Numbered from the stretch's first letter, positions 1-10,342 are shown. The stretch: DNA of 64,000 nt from an uncultured Prevotellaceae bacterium (GCA_947167515.1 CAMVIM010000010.1:53568-117567), one strand, 5' to 3'. Notes: generated by a model not told the origin, from the sequence alone. Program-made: numbers and translations.

Positions 1-1403
1 CTCAGCACATTGGTGCTTACAACGTGAAGATGAAGGATGGTCGCAGGATTACCTTCCTCGACACGCCTGGTCACGAGGCGTTCACCGCCATGCGTGCCCG
101 TGGTGCCAAGGTGACGGACATCGCCATCATCATTGTGGCTGCCGACGATGACGTGATGCCTCAGACGAAGGAGGCCATCGCCCATGCTCAGGCGGCTGGT
201 GTGCCGATGGTGTTTGCCATCAACAAGATTGATAAACCAGGAGCTAATCCTGAGAAGATAAAGGAACAGCTGGCGAACATGAACCTGCTCGTGGAAGAGT
301 GGGGCGGTAAGTATCAGAGCCAAGATATCAGTGCCAAGAAGGGCATCGGCGTGGAGGAACTGATGGACAAGGTGCTGCTGGAGGCCGAATTGCTTGACCT
401 GAAGGCGAACCCCAACCGTAAGGCTACGGGTTCCATCATCGAATCCACCCTTGACAAGGGACGTGGTTATGTGGCTACGGTGCTGGTGCAGAACGGCACA
501 CTCCATCAGGGCGACATCGTGCTGGCCGGCACACACTATGGCCGCATCAAGGCCATGTTCAACGAACGTGGACAGCGCATCGACAAGGCTCTGCCGGCCG
601 AACCGGCTGTGATTCTGGGTCTGAACGGCGCACCAACGGCTGGCGACACCTTCCACGTGATGGAGACCGAACAGGAAGCCCGCGAAATCTGTAACAAGCG
701 TGAACAACTGAAGCGTGAGCAGGGACTTCGCACCCAGACACGTCTGACACTCGACGAGTTGGGTCGTCGTATCGCTCTGGGCGACTTCAAGGAACTCAAC
801 CTGATTGTAAAGGGCGACGTGGACGGTTCTATCGAGGCACTATCCGACTCGCTCATCAAGCTTTCTACGGAGAAGATTCAGGTGAATGTCATCCACAAGG
901 CTGTGGGTCAAATCAGCGAGAACGATGTGGAGCTGGCACATGCTTCGGAGAATGTCATCATCATTGGTTTCCAAGTGCGTCCATCGGCTGCTGCCCGTCG
1001 TTTGGCAGAGCAGTATGGCGTCGATATCCGCCTCTACTCCATCATCTACGATGCCATCGAGGAGGTGAAGGATGCCATGGAAGGCATGTTGGCTCCAACG
1101 TTGAAGGAGGAGGTGACGGCTCAGGTGGATGTGCGTCAGGTGTACCACATCACGAAGGTCGGCACCGTGGCTGGCTGCTGGGTGACCGAAGGCAAGGTGC
1201 ATCGCACGGACAAGGTGCGTGTGGTGCGCGATGGTATCGTGGTTCACACAGGAGAAATCTTGGCACTGAAGCGTTTCAAGGATGATGTGAAGGAGGTGGG
1301 TCGAGACTTCGAGTGCGGTATCTCCATCGTCAATTTCAACGACATTCGTGAGGGCGACGTGCTCGAAACCTACACGGAAGTGGAAGTGAAGGCTAAACTT
1401 TGA
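1..1403 (+). CDS. infB: Translation initiation factor IF-2, C-terminal part (5' end outside window)
   Basis: IF-2 is the GTPase that brings initiator fMet-tRNA to the 30S subunit and promotes subunit joining. The frame is open from base 3 (Q-H-I-G-A-Y), so the listed GTG at 24 is internal and the gene enters from the left. G3 (DTPGHE), G4 (NKID) and G5 (SAKKG) of the GTPase domain are visible. They are followed by the domain II barrel, domain III and the C-terminal fMet-tRNA-binding domain, ending normally. The N-terminal region and Walker A are missing only because of the window edge. It is followed 23 bp later by cvpA and then the suf genes on the same strand. Confidence 0.97.
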   Translation, partial: QHIGAYNVKMKDGRRITFLDTPGHEAFTAMRARGAKVTDIAIIIVAADDDVMPQTKEAIAHAQAAGVPMVFAINKIDKPGANPEKIKEQLANMNLLVEEWGGKYQSQDISAKKGIGVEELMDKVLLEAELLDLKANPNRKATGSIIESTLDKGRGYVATVLVQNGTLHQGDIVLAGTHYGRIKAMFNERGQRIDKALPAEPAVILGLNGAPTAGDTFHVMETEQEAREICNKREQLKREQGLRTQTRLTLDELGRRIALGDFKELNLIVKGDVDGSIEALSDSLIKLSTEKIQVNVIHKAVGQISENDVELAHASENVIIIGFQVRPSAAARRLAEQYGVDIRLYSIIYDAIEEVKDAMEGMLAPTLKEEVTAQVDVRQVYHITKVGTVAGCWVTEGKVHRTDKVRVVRDGIVVHTGEILALKRFKDDVKEVGRDFECGISIVNFNDIREGDVLETYTEVEVKAKL

Positions 1404-1426
1404 TAATTGATAATTAGTAATTGGGT

Positions 1427-1981
1427 ATGGATATACTCATCTATATCGTGCTCATTGTAGGGGCTATCATCGGCTTCAAACAGGGCGCATTCAAGCAGGT
1501 GGCTCACTTTCTGGGTGTGGCGATGGGTCTGCTCATTGCCGCAACCCTTTACCACCAGTTTGGCGACTTCTTGGCTGACAAGACGGGAACCAGCATCGGC
1601 TTTGGCCGTCTCATCGCTTTCGTGCTCATCGTCATCGTGGTGCCGATTGCGCTGGGTTGGATTGCCGCCTTCCTCACAGAGTTTTTCAAGAAACTAAAAC
1701 TGAATTTTCTCAACCGCTTGATTGGTGCCGTGGTGGGAGTGGTGTGCTATGCTATGATTCTCAGCGTGGCACTCAACCTCTTTGACTTCGTGAGCAGCAA
1801 TGCGGGTTTCAAAACTCAGCGGCTCACTCCACGTCCTGCCCTCTTTTACAAGGTGAAGCATGCTACTCAGGTGGTTATTCCCGACATTTTGCTGGTGACC
1901 GATGCCACCGAGGTGGCCAACGGCTGTGAGCCGAAGTATGGGCTGAAGCCTGTGGTGGAGAAGGTGAAGGGGAAGAAATGA
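1427..1981 (+). CDS. cvpA: CvpA family inner-membrane protein
   Basis: This small hydrophobic protein of about 184 residues has four predicted membrane segments, beginning with a strongly hydrophobic stretch (ILIYIVLIVGAIIGF) and ending in a short basic tail (VEKVKGKK). That matches the CvpA (colicin V production) family, whose members affect envelope integrity; the biochemical role is unsettled. The ORF track begins at a TTG two codons upstream. The ATG at 1427 is preferred because the TTG lies in the degenerate spacer between infB and this gene. The order infB-cvpA-suf on one strand suggests co-transcription. Confidence 0.85.
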   Translation: MDILIYIVLIVGAIIGFKQGAFKQVAHFLGVAMGLLIAATLYHQFGDFLADKTGTSIGFGRLIAFVLIVIVVPIALGWIAAFLTEFFKKLKLNFLNRLIGAVVGVVCYAMILSVALNLFDFVSSNAGFKTQRLTPRPALFYKVKHATQVVIPDILLVTDATEVANGCEPKYGLKPVVEKVKGKK

Positions 1982-2074
1982 GGAAGGATAACAGACAACG
2001 AGGAAGGATAACGGATAATGAACAACGGAGAAAAGGCAACGGATATCGGACAACGGACAGCGGACAACGGAGGA
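1981..2074 (+). repeat. Degenerate short tandem repeat spanning the sufB start
   Basis: Two near-identical 20-base units (AGGAAGGATAAC then RGAYAAYG) lie between cvpA and sufB. Related GGACAACGGA-type units continue into the first codons of sufB, so the repeat encodes the N-terminal extension [18 protein letters not shown]. It resembles the other short-period spacer repeats in this window that run into coding sequence. Confidence 0.7.
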
Positions 2075-3514
2075 AACGAGTTTGTGCGTCAGGTGGCGGA
2101 GAAGAAGTATGAGTTTGGCTTCACCACCGATGTGCATACCGAGATTATCGACAAGGGACTGAACGAGGAGGTGGTTCGTCTCATCTCGCAAAAGAAGGGA
2201 GAACCCGACTGGCTCTTGCAGTTCCGTCTGGAAGCCTATCGCTACTGGCTCACACAGACACAGCCCTCGTGGGGGCACGTGCATCTGCCAGAGATAGACT
2301 ATCAGGCCATTTCCTACTATGCCGACCCCACTGCCGGCAACAAGAAGGGACCTAAAAGTGTGGAGGAGATTGACCCTGAGCTGATGAAGACCTTCGACAA
2401 GCTTGGCATCCCTCTTGAAGAGCGGCTGGCTTTGTCTGGCACGGCTGTCGATGCGGTGATGGACTCGGTGTCGGTGAAGACCACTTTCAAGGAAAAGCTC
2501 TCTGAGAAAGGCATCATCTTCTGCTCCATTAGCGAGGCGGTAAGGAACTATCCCGACCTGGTGAAGCAGTATCTGGGCAGTGTGGTGCCTCCGAAAGACA
2601 ACTACTTCGCAGCCCTCAACAGCGCGGTGTTCTCCGATGGCTCGTTCGTCTATATCCCGAAGAATACACGCTGTCCGATGGAACTCTCCACCTACTTCCG
2701 CATCAACGCCCGTAACACGGGACAGTTTGAGCGCACCCTCATTGTGTGTGACGAAGGTTCCTATGTGTCCTATCTTGAAGGATGCACAGCGCCGATGCGT
2801 GATGAGAACCAACTCCATGCCGCCATCGTGGAGATTGTGGTGATGGACAATGCGGAGGTGAAATACTCGACGGTGCAGAACTGGTACCCAGGCGATGCTG
2901 AAGGGCGTGGCGGTGTGCTCAATCTGGTGACAAAGCGAGGTGACTTGAGAGGTGTGAACAGCAAACTCTCGTGGACACAAGTGGAGACGGGTTCTGCCAT
3001 CACATGGAAATATCCCTCTTGTGTGCTCCGAGGCGACAACAGTCAGGCAGAGTTCTATAGTGTGGCGGTCACCAACCATCATCAGGAGGCTGACACGGGT
3101 ACCAAGATGATTCATCTGGGTAGAAACACGCGTTCCACCATCATCTCCAAGGGAATCTCGGCAGGACAGTCGCAGAACTCTTACCGAGGACTTGTCAGAG
3201 TGGGCAAGCTGGCCGACGGAGCCAGAAACTACTCTTCGTGTGACTCCCTGCTGCTGGGCAGCGAGTGCGGTGCTCACACTTTCCCCTATATGGACATTCA
3301 CAACAATACCGCCACCGTGGAGCATGAAGCCACGACCTCTAAAATTAACGAGGAACAGCTCTTCTACTGCAACCAGCGTGGCATCTCTACTGAAGAGGCT
3401 GTGGGGCTGATTGTGAATGGCTATGCCAAGGATGTGCTCAACAAACTCCCGATGGAATTCGCTGTCGAGGCACAGAAACTTTTATCTGTATCACTTGAAG
3501 GAACTGTAGGATAA
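2018..3514 (+). CDS. sufB: Fe-S cluster assembly scaffold SufB
   Basis: SufB is the scaffold subunit of the SufBCD complex on which Fe-S clusters are built from SufS-derived sulfur. The protein (498 residues) shows the conserved core beginning [15 protein letters not shown], the motif [11 protein letters not shown] and the near-C-terminal [15 protein letters not shown], which contains the conserved cysteine. The length fits the family. The first 18 or so residues are low-complexity, derived from the tandem repeat, and are probably dispensable; no better in-frame ATG lies before the conserved region. sufC starts one base after the stop. Confidence 0.96.
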   Translation: MNNGEKATDIGQRTADNGGNEFVRQVAEKKYEFGFTTDVHTEIIDKGLNEEVVRLISQKKGEPDWLLQFRLEAYRYWLTQTQPSWGHVHLPEIDYQAISYYADPTAGNKKGPKSVEEIDPELMKTFDKLGIPLEERLALSGTAVDAVMDSVSVKTTFKEKLSEKGIIFCSISEAVRNYPDLVKQYLGSVVPPKDNYFAALNSAVFSDGSFVYIPKNTRCPMELSTYFRINARNTGQFERTLIVCDEGSYVSYLEGCTAPMRDENQLHAAIVEIVVMDNAEVKYSTVQNWYPGDAEGRGGVLNLVTKRGDLRGVNSKLSWTQVETGSAITWKYPSCVLRGDNSQAEFYSVAVTNHHQEADTGTKMIHLGRNTRSTIISKGISAGQSQNSYRGLVRVGKLADGARNYSSCDSLLLGSECGAHTFPYMDIHNNTATVEHEATTSKINEEQLFYCNQRGISTEEAVGLIVNGYAKDVLNKLPMEFAVEAQKLLSVSLEGTVG

Positions 3515-3515
3515 T

Positions 3516-4265
3516 ATGTTAGAAATCAAGAATCTTCACGCCAAAGTAGGCGACAAAGAAATACTCAAAGGCATCACGTTGACCATACGTGATGGCGAAA
3601 TCCATGCCCTCATGGGTACCAATGGCGCAGGCAAATCCACCCTCTCGAATGTGATTGTGGGCAATCCTGCCTACGAAGTGACCGAGGGCAGTATCACCTT
3701 CAATGGGCAAGACCTTTTGGCGATGAGTACGGAGGAACGTGCCCATGCCGGCATCTTCATGTCCTTTCAGGCACCCATCGAGATTCCAGGGGTGAGCATG
3801 ACCAATTTCATGCGCGCTGCTGTGAATGCGCGGCGTGAGGCTTTGGGTAAGGAACCCCTCAAATCGACCGACTTCCTCAAAATCATGCGGGAAAAGCGCA
3901 AACTCGTTGAGATGGACCAGAAACTGATGAACCGTTCCGTCAACGAGGGATTTTCGGGTGGAGAGCGCAAACGCAACGAAATTTTCCAGATGGCGATGCT
4001 GGAGCCTACTTTCTGCATCCTTGACGAGACTGACTCGGGACTGGATGTCGATGCCCTCCGTATTGTGGCCGAAGGCTTCAACAAACTGCGCACCGCCGAG
4101 ACCTCTGCCATCGTCATCACCCACTACCAGCGACTGCTCGACTACATCCGTCCAGACTTCGTGCATGTGCTCATTGGCGGGCGCATTGTCAAGACTGGCA
4201 CAGCAGAACTGGCACAGCAGATTGAGAACCAAGGTTTCGACTGGATAAAGGAAGAGCAGGCATGA
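3516..4265 (+). CDS. sufC: Fe-S cluster assembly ATPase SufC
   Basis: SufC is the ABC-type ATPase that drives conformational change of the SufB-SufD pair. Walker A (GTNGAGKST, about residue 35), the ABC signature FSGGERKRNE (about 148) and Walker B with ILDETDSGLD (about 170) are all intact. The 249-residue length is typical. It overlaps sufD by 4 bp (ATGA), which indicates translational coupling inside the suf operon. Confidence 0.97.
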   Translation: MLEIKNLHAKVGDKEILKGITLTIRDGEIHALMGTNGAGKSTLSNVIVGNPAYEVTEGSITFNGQDLLAMSTEERAHAGIFMSFQAPIEIPGVSMTNFMRAAVNARREALGKEPLKSTDFLKIMREKRKLVEMDQKLMNRSVNEGFSGGERKRNEIFQMAMLEPTFCILDETDSGLDVDALRIVAEGFNKLRTAETSAIVITHYQRLLDYIRPDFVHVLIGGRIVKTGTAELAQQIENQGFDWIKEEQA

Positions 4266-5479
4266 AGAGCGAGCGGCAGTACATAGAACTATATCAGGAG
4301 GCAGGCGATCTCATCAAATCCAAGAGTTGCGCTGTCATGAACGCTGTGCGCGATGAAGCCTTTGCCACCTTTGAGCGGCAGGGATTTCCCACGAAGAAGG
4401 AAGAACGCTACAAATACACCGATGTGGATGCAGCCTTCTCGCCTAACTATGGCATCTCGCTCACCCCTCTAACCATTAAGCCTTCTCTCTATATATATAA
4501 TGTGAAAGATGCCCCTCTGGACATCACTCCCTACTATAACAGAGTCGCAAACACAAAAGACTCTATCACGGCACTGAATACGGCACTCGTCCATGACGCG
4601 CTCCTCATCCATGTGCCAGCCAACACACTGGTGGACGACCCCATCGTAGTGGATAACTGGCTTCGTGGAACTGCACCCACGATGACCAACCGACGCATCC
4701 TTCTCCTGATAGAAAAAGGAGCCAGTGCCACCGTCATCATCAACGACCATGCAGCCGACAAGCAGCGCTTCCTCCTCACACAGGTGGTTGAGGTCTATGT
4801 GCAGGACAACGCCCATCTCGACCTATACGAGATAGAAGAGACCCCCCCCCTGTGTTCACGCTTTTCCAACATCTACATACAGCAAGGACGCGACTCCTCC
4901 GTCAAGCACAATGCCATCACCCTCTTCAATGGGCAGACTCGCAACCTCTGCGATGTCTATCTGAAAGGAGAGGGAGCCGAAGTCACACTCAATGGATGTG
5001 CCATCGGCAGTGCCTCCCAGCGCATTGACAACAACACCCTCATCCATCATCAGGTGCCCCGTTGTCAGTCCAACCAACTCTACAAGTATGTCGTTGATGA
5101 CCATGCCGTCGGAGCCTTTGCCGGCAAGATACTTGTCGATAAAGGCGCACAGAAGACCACCTCGCAAGAGACCAACGCCAATCTCTGTGCCTCGTCCGAT
5201 GCTCGTATGTACACCCAGCCCATGCTTGAAATTTATGCTGACGATGTGAAATGTGCTCATGGCTCCACCGTCGGTGTGATGGATGAAGCAGCCCTCTTCT
5301 ACATGCGGCAGCGAGGCATCCCCGAAGTGGAGGCGCGCACCCTGCTCAAGAACGCCTTTATGGGGCAGGTCATCGACCAGATTAAGTTCGAGCCTCTGCG
5401 CCAACGGCTCTATGTGAAAGTGGAAAAACGCTTCCGCGGCGAACTCGACAAGTGTGAGGACTGCCGACTGTGCAAGTAG
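4262..5479 (+). CDS. sufD: Fe-S cluster assembly protein SufD
   Basis: SufD is the SufB paralogue that forms the SufBC2D complex and takes part in iron acquisition for nascent clusters. The C-terminal beta-helix region carries the typical HGSTVG and ALFYMRQRGIP segments, and the basic end of the protein is present. Length is 405 residues. A run of nine C bases at about 4842-4850 encodes part of the EETPPLC segment. The frame is intact as given, but a one-base slip there would inactivate the gene. The start overlaps the sufC stop. Confidence 0.95.
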   Translation: MKSERQYIELYQEAGDLIKSKSCAVMNAVRDEAFATFERQGFPTKKEERYKYTDVDAAFSPNYGISLTPLTIKPSLYIYNVKDAPLDITPYYNRVANTKDSITALNTALVHDALLIHVPANTLVDDPIVVDNWLRGTAPTMTNRRILLLIEKGASATVIINDHAADKQRFLLTQVVEVYVQDNAHLDLYEIEETPPLCSRFSNIYIQQGRDSSVKHNAITLFNGQTRNLCDVYLKGEGAEVTLNGCAIGSASQRIDNNTLIHHQVPRCQSNQLYKYVVDDHAVGAFAGKILVDKGAQKTTSQETNANLCASSDARMYTQPMLEIYADDVKCAHGSTVGVMDEAALFYMRQRGIPEVEARTLLKNAFMGQVIDQIKFEPLRQRLYVKVEKRFRGELDKCEDCRLCK

Positions 5480-5492
5480 TAAAAAAAGAATT

Positions 5493-6707
5493 ATGTACGA
5501 CATCAATAAGGTTCGGGAAGACTTTCCCATCCTTCAAAGAGAAATATATGGCAAGCCCCTTGTCTATCTTGACAACGGAGCTACCACCCAGAAGCCTCGA
5601 CAGGTGGTTGAGGCTATGGTTGACGAATACTACAACGTGAACGCCAACGTGCATCGTGGAGTCCACTTCCTCTCCCAGCAGGCCACAGATCTCCATGAAG
5701 CCAGCCGCGAAACCGTGCGCCGTTTCATCCATGCCCGCAGCACTTCTGAGATACTCTTCACCCGTGGCACCACCGAGAGCATCAACCTCTTGGCCTTCAC
5801 CTTTGGCGAAGCCTTTGTCCGCCAAGGCGACGAAATACTTGTCAGTACGATGGAGCACCACTCCAATATCGTGCCTTGGCAGATGATGTGTGAGCGTAAG
5901 GGAGCCACGCTGAAAGTCATCCCCATGACTGACAATGGCGAACTCCAGATGGAAGCCTACGAGGAACTCCTCACCGAACGTACGCGGTTGGTTTGCTGTA
6001 CCCATGTCAGCAACGTGCTTGGCACCATCAATCCCGTCGCTGACATTATCCGCATAGCTCATCAGCACGGAGTGCCCGTTCTCATCGATGGAGCCCAGTC
6101 TGTGCCCCACATGCCTGTTGATGTGCAAGTCCTCGATTGCGACTTCTTCGCCTTCTCTGGCCACAAGATATACGGTCCTACAGGTGTAGGGGTCCTCTAT
6201 GGAAAAGAGTCATGGCTTGAGAAACTTCCTCCCTATCAGGGTGGAGGTGAGATGATAAAGACCGTCAAGTTTGAGAAGACCACCTATAACGAACTGCCTT
6301 ATAAGTTTGAGGCAGGAACTCCCGACTATGTGGCCACTCATGGACTGGCCGTGGCACTCGATTACGTGACTGCTTTGGGCATGGAAAATATCTTTGCCCA
6401 CGAGCAGCAGCTCACTCTCTACGCCATGCAGCAGATGCAGCAGATAGAAGGTATGCGCATCTTCGGTCCAGCAGACCACCACGATGCCGTCATCAGTTTC
6501 CTTGTGGGCAACATTCATCACCTTGACATGGGCACTCTTCTCGACCGTCTCGGCATTGCTGTCCGCACCGGTCACCACTGCGCCGAACCCCTCATGCACC
6601 GCTTGGGCATCGAAGGCACCGTGCGCGCCTCCTTTGCTCTCTACAACACCACCGACGAAGTCGATGCTCTTGTAGCTGGTATTCGGCGTGTGCAGAAAAT
6701 GTTCTGA
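5493..6707 (+). CDS. sufS: Cysteine desulfurase SufS
   Basis: This PLP-dependent group II cysteine desulfurase converts L-cysteine to alanine and passes persulfide sulfur to SufBCD. The PLP lysine is in [10 protein letters not shown] and the active-site cysteine is in RTGHHCAEP. The ATG at 5493 ([14 protein letters not shown]) matches the usual N-terminus; the ORF track's earlier GTG would overlap sufD without family support. No sufE or sufU partner and no A-type carrier is encoded in this run, so those must lie elsewhere. Confidence 0.96.
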   Translation: MYDINKVREDFPILQREIYGKPLVYLDNGATTQKPRQVVEAMVDEYYNVNANVHRGVHFLSQQATDLHEASRETVRRFIHARSTSEILFTRGTTESINLLAFTFGEAFVRQGDEILVSTMEHHSNIVPWQMMCERKGATLKVIPMTDNGELQMEAYEELLTERTRLVCCTHVSNVLGTINPVADIIRIAHQHGVPVLIDGAQSVPHMPVDVQVLDCDFFAFSGHKIYGPTGVGVLYGKESWLEKLPPYQGGGEMIKTVKFEKTTYNELPYKFEAGTPDYVATHGLAVALDYVTALGMENIFAHEQQLTLYAMQQMQQIEGMRIFGPADHHDAVISFLVGNIHHLDMGTLLDRLGIAVRTGHHCAEPLMHRLGIEGTVRASFALYNTTDEVDALVAGIRRVQKMF

Positions 6708-6722
6708 TTATTCAAAAAAACT

Positions 6723-6755
6723 CCAAACTTTTAACTGTCAACTCTCAACTCTAAA
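6723..6755 (+). repeat. Heptamer-like spacer repeat before hisS
   Basis: The spacer reads as units of the form AACTTTT, AACTGTC, AACTCTC, AACTCT, a period of about seven bases. The same unit recurs in both orientations in many spacers of the window (about 13208, 22241, 30853, 36600, 48430, 49666, 59383) and inside queA at the right end. Confidence 0.75.
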
Positions 6756-6756
6756 T

Positions 6757-8109
6757 ATGGCACAGAAACCAAGCATACCAAAAGGTACACGTGACTTTTC
6801 GCCTGTCGAAATGGCGAAACGCAATTACATCTTCGACACCATCCGTCAGGTCTATGCCCTCTATGGCTTTCAGCAGATAGAGACACCCGCCATGGAAAAC
6901 CTCTCCACCCTGATGGGCAAATATGGCGAGGAAGGTGACAAACTTCTTTTCAAGATACTTAACTCAGGCGATTTCCTCCATGGCATGACAGCCGACGAGG
7001 TGGCGAACACCAGCACCCTGAAACTCGCTGCCAAGTTCTGCGAGAAGGGACTGCGATATGACCTCACCGTGCCTTTCGCCCGTTATGTGGTGCAGCATCG
7101 TGAAGAACTGGCTCTCCCCTTCAAGCGTTACCAGATACAGCCCGTGTGGCGCGCTGACCGTCCGCAGAAAGGTCGTTACCGCGAGTTCTACCAGTGCGAT
7201 GCTGATGTTGTGGGCAGCGACTCCCTGCTCAACGAGGTTGAACTCATGCAGATTGTCGATACCGTCTTCACCAAGTTTGGTGTGCGTGCCTGCATCAAGA
7301 TGAACAACCGCAAGATACTATCTGGCATTGCCGAACTCATAGGACAGGCTGACAAGATAGTGGACATCACCGTCGCCATTGATAAGTTGGACAAGATTGG
7401 TCTTGATGCTGTCAATGCCGAACTCGCCGAAGTGGGCATCCCAGCAGAAGCCATCGACAAGTTGCAGCCTATCATCAGCCTCAGCGGTACGAATGACGAG
7501 AAACTCGCCACCATGCGGCAAGTGCTCAAAGACTCCGAAGTGGGTCTGAAGGGTGTGGAGGAGATGGAATACATCCTTTCCAAACTTCACGGACTGCACA
7601 ACGCCGTTGAACTCGACCTGACGCTGGCTCGTGGTCTGAACTACTACACGGGTGCCATTTTCGAAGTGAAGGCTCTCGATGTGCAGATTGGTTCCATCAC
7701 GGGTGGTGGCCGTTACGATAACCTTACAGGTATCTTTGGCATGCCAGGTCTCAGTGGCGTAGGCATCTCTTTTGGAGCAGACCGCATTTTCGATGTGCTC
7801 AACCAGCTTAATCTCTATCCCAAGGAGGCGGTCAATGCCACCCAAGTACTCTTCGTCAACTTTGGCGAGGCTGAGACGGATTTCTGCTTGCCTCTGCTTG
7901 CCCAACTTCGTGCCGCCGGTGTTCGTGCCGAAATCTACCCCGATGCCGCCAAGATGAAGAAGCAGATGAGTTATGCTAACGCCAAAGCCATCCCCTTCGT
8001 CGCTATCGTGGGCGAGAACGAGATGGCCGAAGGGAAGGTGATGCTCAAGGACATGACTACTGGCGAACAGCATCTGCTCACCCCCGAAGAGTTGGTGAAA
8101 AGTTTCTGA
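6757..8109 (+). CDS. hisS: Histidyl-tRNA synthetase
   Basis: HisS is a class II aminoacyl-tRNA synthetase that charges tRNA-His. Recognisable blocks are KGTRDFSP at the N-terminus, motif 2 ([21 protein letters not shown] region), the histidine-specific [12 protein letters not shown], motif 3 with GGGRYDNL, and a C-terminal anticodon-binding domain. The ATG at 6757 ([14 protein letters not shown]) is chosen because the 23 upstream codons in the track translate spacer repeat ([11 protein letters not shown]). Length is 450 residues, typical. A strong hairpin terminator follows. Confidence 0.97.
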   Translation: MAQKPSIPKGTRDFSPVEMAKRNYIFDTIRQVYALYGFQQIETPAMENLSTLMGKYGEEGDKLLFKILNSGDFLHGMTADEVANTSTLKLAAKFCEKGLRYDLTVPFARYVVQHREELALPFKRYQIQPVWRADRPQKGRYREFYQCDADVVGSDSLLNEVELMQIVDTVFTKFGVRACIKMNNRKILSGIAELIGQADKIVDITVAIDKLDKIGLDAVNAELAEVGIPAEAIDKLQPIISLSGTNDEKLATMRQVLKDSEVGLKGVEEMEYILSKLHGLHNAVELDLTLARGLNYYTGAIFEVKALDVQIGSITGGGRYDNLTGIFGMPGLSGVGISFGADRIFDVLNQLNLYPKEAVNATQVLFVNFGEAETDFCLPLLAQLRAAGVRAEIYPDAAKMKKQMSYANAKAIPFVAIVGENEMAEGKVMLKDMTTGEQHLLTPEELVKSF

Positions 8110-8174
8110 TTTTTTCTTTATTGTCGTACTCCTTGACTACGCTGTATCGTAGTTGATGGGGGGTACGGATATAC

Positions 8175-8220
8175 AAAAAGAGCGGGACTGTATCTAATGA
8201 GATGCAGTCCCGCTCTTTTT
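8175..8220. terminator. Bidirectional intrinsic terminator between hisS and the receiver gene
   Basis: Perfect 16-base arms (AAAAAGAGCGGGACTG and its complement) flank a 14-base loop. The arms give an A-tract and a T-tract on either side, so it can end both the rightward hisS transcript and the leftward transcript of the receiver gene. Confidence 0.9.
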
Positions 8221-8260
8221 GTTTTTATCAAATGCCTTCCTCGGAGGAAAACTGTGTGTT

Positions 8261-8689
8261 TTAACCATTGAGTTGCTTTTTGGCAGCGGCGAGGTTAAGT
8301 TGTGTGGTGACGCTGCTGAGAAGTTTCTCCATGATGATGGGCTTGTTGATGAAATCGTTAGCTCCGAGCTGGAAACCCTTGGATATATCCTGCTCGGAGT
8401 TGAGTGCCGAGAGGATGATGATGGGCAGGTCTTTGGTCTTTTCGTCGGCACGGAGGCGTCGGATGACTTCAAATCCGTCGATGCCAGGCATCATGAGGTC
8501 GAGAAGCATGAGGTCGGGCATTTTCTGTGCTACGGCATCGAGTGCAGCCTGTCCACCGTTTGCTGTGCGGAGTTGGAAGGTGTACTGTGAGAGCATCTTT
8601 TTGATGAGCAAGATGTTGAGTGGCACGTCATCGACTACGAGAACGTTGAGACTTTCAACATTGATTCCAGGTGTGATTTGTTCGTTCAT
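8261..8689 (-). CDS. Stand-alone response regulator receiver protein
   Basis: This single-domain receiver (142 residues) resembles CheY-type proteins. Visible elements are the acidic pair in LVVDDVP, the phospho-acceptor aspartate in LMLLDLMMPG, the switch serine in IILSALN and the conserved lysine in FINKPI. No output domain follows, so it likely acts through protein contact. It starts 14 bp after the stop of the upstream TackOD1-like gene on the same strand and is probably its operon partner. No histidine kinase is adjacent. Confidence 0.92.
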   Translation of the reverse strand: MNEQITPGINVESLNVLVVDDVPLNILLIKKMLSQYTFQLRTANGGQAALDAVAQKMPDLMLLDLMMPGIDGFEVIRRLRADEKTKDLPIIILSALNSEQDISKGFQLGANDFINKPIIMEKLLSSVTTQLNLAAAKKQLNG

Positions 8690-8703
8690 AGTTGTATGTT
8701 TTT

Positions 8704-10146
8704 TTAAGAGTTCTTTTCATTATATTCAAAACTATCGTCAGGAGTGGGAGAGATGAAGCCCATGTCCTTGATGAAGTCGTCGATGGTGGATTGGTTGCCT
8801 TGCAGCTTCATGTAGGTGTAGCATATCTTCTCGCCCGGATTGAGGATGGGGAGTGCTGCACGGATGGTCTCAGAGAGCATAACCTGGAAGTTGATGATGC
8901 CTTCTTCGGTGTCGGTCCCTTTGTATTCGCGAATGACGGAGCCGACATAGGTAATGTTGTTGGCTGCAGAAACCTTGTTGTTGGGGAAGTATTGGCACAC
9001 GAGTTCGATGACTTCGGGACGTATGGAAGTGGTGATGCCGTCGGCATCGAGAATCCAGATTTTTCCCACGAGAAGGTCGCCTTGTATGTTGCCAGAGAAT
9101 TTCTGCTCGGCCAGAAGCCGGATGCGGCTGATGAGGCGGTTGTATTCGATATAGTTATCGTAGAACTCGGTGTAGATGGTGAATCCGATGTTAGGCGAGA
9201 TGATGGATTGTTTGCCTTCGGATGTGATTTCGTAGATGTTGAAGTCTTGTGGAATGAGCTCCTCAGAGTTGAAGGTCTTCTTGCAGCTGGTGCAGAGAGT
9301 CTTGCTCTTGGGCTCGATGAAAGTGTTTCCACAAGTGTTGCAGGTGTAGATAATAGAGGGTCGGTCGTAGTCGAGTCCGATGTGCTGCAGCACTTTATGG
9401 CACTTGGGACAGCGCAGTTGCCCGCCGAAGTTGTATGTGTGTTCGGGCGAAACATTGGCACAGCGGAAGTGGTGGATGACTTCTTCGGTCTGAATGGATG
9501 ACTGTCCGCACTTAGGGCACGTCTGGATGTGGAGCACGTGTGAGTGGAGGCAGTTAGGGCAGAGATAGACTTTGTTGACAAACTTGGTGGCTCTAAAGAG
9601 GCCTTTCTCGGTCATGGACTGCATGAAGACGAAGTAGTCGCTGAGTTCGTAGTGTCCGAGTCGGTAGAAGAGGTCGAAGACGGGAATGACATAGCCTGTA
9701 GAGGCTGAGACTTCGAGTCTTGGCTCAAGGATGGTCTTCTTGCGCGAAATTAGGTAGCGCGTAAGTCGGATGAAGAACTGGTTGGAGGAGAGGATGGGGT
9801 CTTCGGTGGCCGAAAGTCCGATGAGGGTGTTGTAGTTGATGATGTTCTCGATTTGTGTCATCACCTCCATGCTGTTCATGTCATCAGCATATCCGTCGAT
9901 GATTTCATCGTGATTTCCCATCTTGCCCTTGAGGGAACTGGACACGAAGAGAGGTTTGTAGCAGCACTTGGTGGAGGTGACGGGGTTGATGCTGCTTAAG
10001 ATGGCTTTAGCCTCTTTGGGCGAGTTGTTGGTGATGAAGATGACATCGAACAAGTATTCGGGAAAGTCGGGGCTTTCGTCGAGCGCAAAGGGACTATCGA
10101 GCAGGAGCACTCTTCTGTCTCCGTCGTTGTTTTGGATGGTTATCAT
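8704..10146 (-). CDS. Zinc-ribbon signalling protein, TackOD1-like
   Basis: This 480-residue protein begins with a receiver-like fold (RRVLLLDSP then FDVIFITNNSP) that lacks an obvious phosphorylation site. A dense block of zinc ribbons follows, with CxxC pairs at about residues 196/199, 210/213, 246/249, 269/272 and 285/288, and then a C-terminal alpha/beta domain of about 170 residues. The middle part resembles the family named TackOD1 (an output domain tied to two-component systems); that assignment is from memory and not certain. It is co-oriented with the receiver gene. A TAAATTTG promoter element lies about 95 bp upstream. Confidence 0.6.
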   Translation of the reverse strand: MITIQNNDGDRRVLLLDSPFALDESPDFPEYLFDVIFITNNSPKEAKAILSSINPVTSTKCCYKPLFVSSSLKGKMGNHDEIIDGYADDMNSMEVMTQIENIINYNTLIGLSATEDPILSSNQFFIRLTRYLISRKKTILEPRLEVSASTGYVIPVFDLFYRLGHYELSDYFVFMQSMTEKGLFRATKFVNKVYLCPNCLHSHVLHIQTCPKCGQSSIQTEEVIHHFRCANVSPEHTYNFGGQLRCPKCHKVLQHIGLDYDRPSIIYTCNTCGNTFIEPKSKTLCTSCKKTFNSEELIPQDFNIYEITSEGKQSIISPNIGFTIYTEFYDNYIEYNRLISRIRLLAEQKFSGNIQGDLLVGKIWILDADGITTSIRPEVIELVCQYFPNNKVSAANNITYVGSVIREYKGTDTEEGIINFQVMLSETIRAALPILNPGEKICYTYMKLQGNQSTIDDFIKDMGFISPTPDDSFEYNEKNS

Positions 10147-10193
10147 TTTGCAAAGAAATTATACAGTAATAAGGTTTAGTTATAACATCCCAT

Positions 10194-10211
10194 GGCCTTT
10201 TTGAAAAGGCC
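10194..10211. other. Hairpin in the 5' leader of the zinc-ribbon gene
   Basis: A perfect inverted repeat (GGCCTTTT, two-base loop, AAAAGGCC) lies between the proposed promoter and the ATG. A second small one (TCTGA/TCAGA) sits at about 10224-10238. There is no downstream T-tract on the minus strand, so it need not be a terminator; its role is unknown. Confidence 0.5.
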
Positions 10212-10242
10212 AAATCTTTGTGTCTGATTTGTGTCAGATGTG

Positions 10243-10250
10243 CAAATTTA
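10243..10250 (-). promoter_or_regulatory. Bacteroidetes-type -7 element for the zinc-ribbon/receiver operon
   Basis: The minus strand reads TAAATTTG, matching the TAnnTTTG -7 consensus of the Bacteroidetes housekeeping sigma factor. It lies about 95 bp upstream of the ATG at 10146. Confidence 0.6.
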
Positions 10251-10342
10251 TGATAATTTTTTCAAAAAAAGCAAATTTAGGGTCTTTTTTTTCAGAAAAA
10301 GTCTTTTTCTGGTGCTTTTAGGGTGGATTTTGAAGTGTGTAG

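Noticed and set aside
1694-3325. 543-residue ORF on the minus strand
   Set aside because: Shadow of cvpA/sufB; composition is His/Leu/Val-rich with no motif, and sufB is certain on the plus strand.
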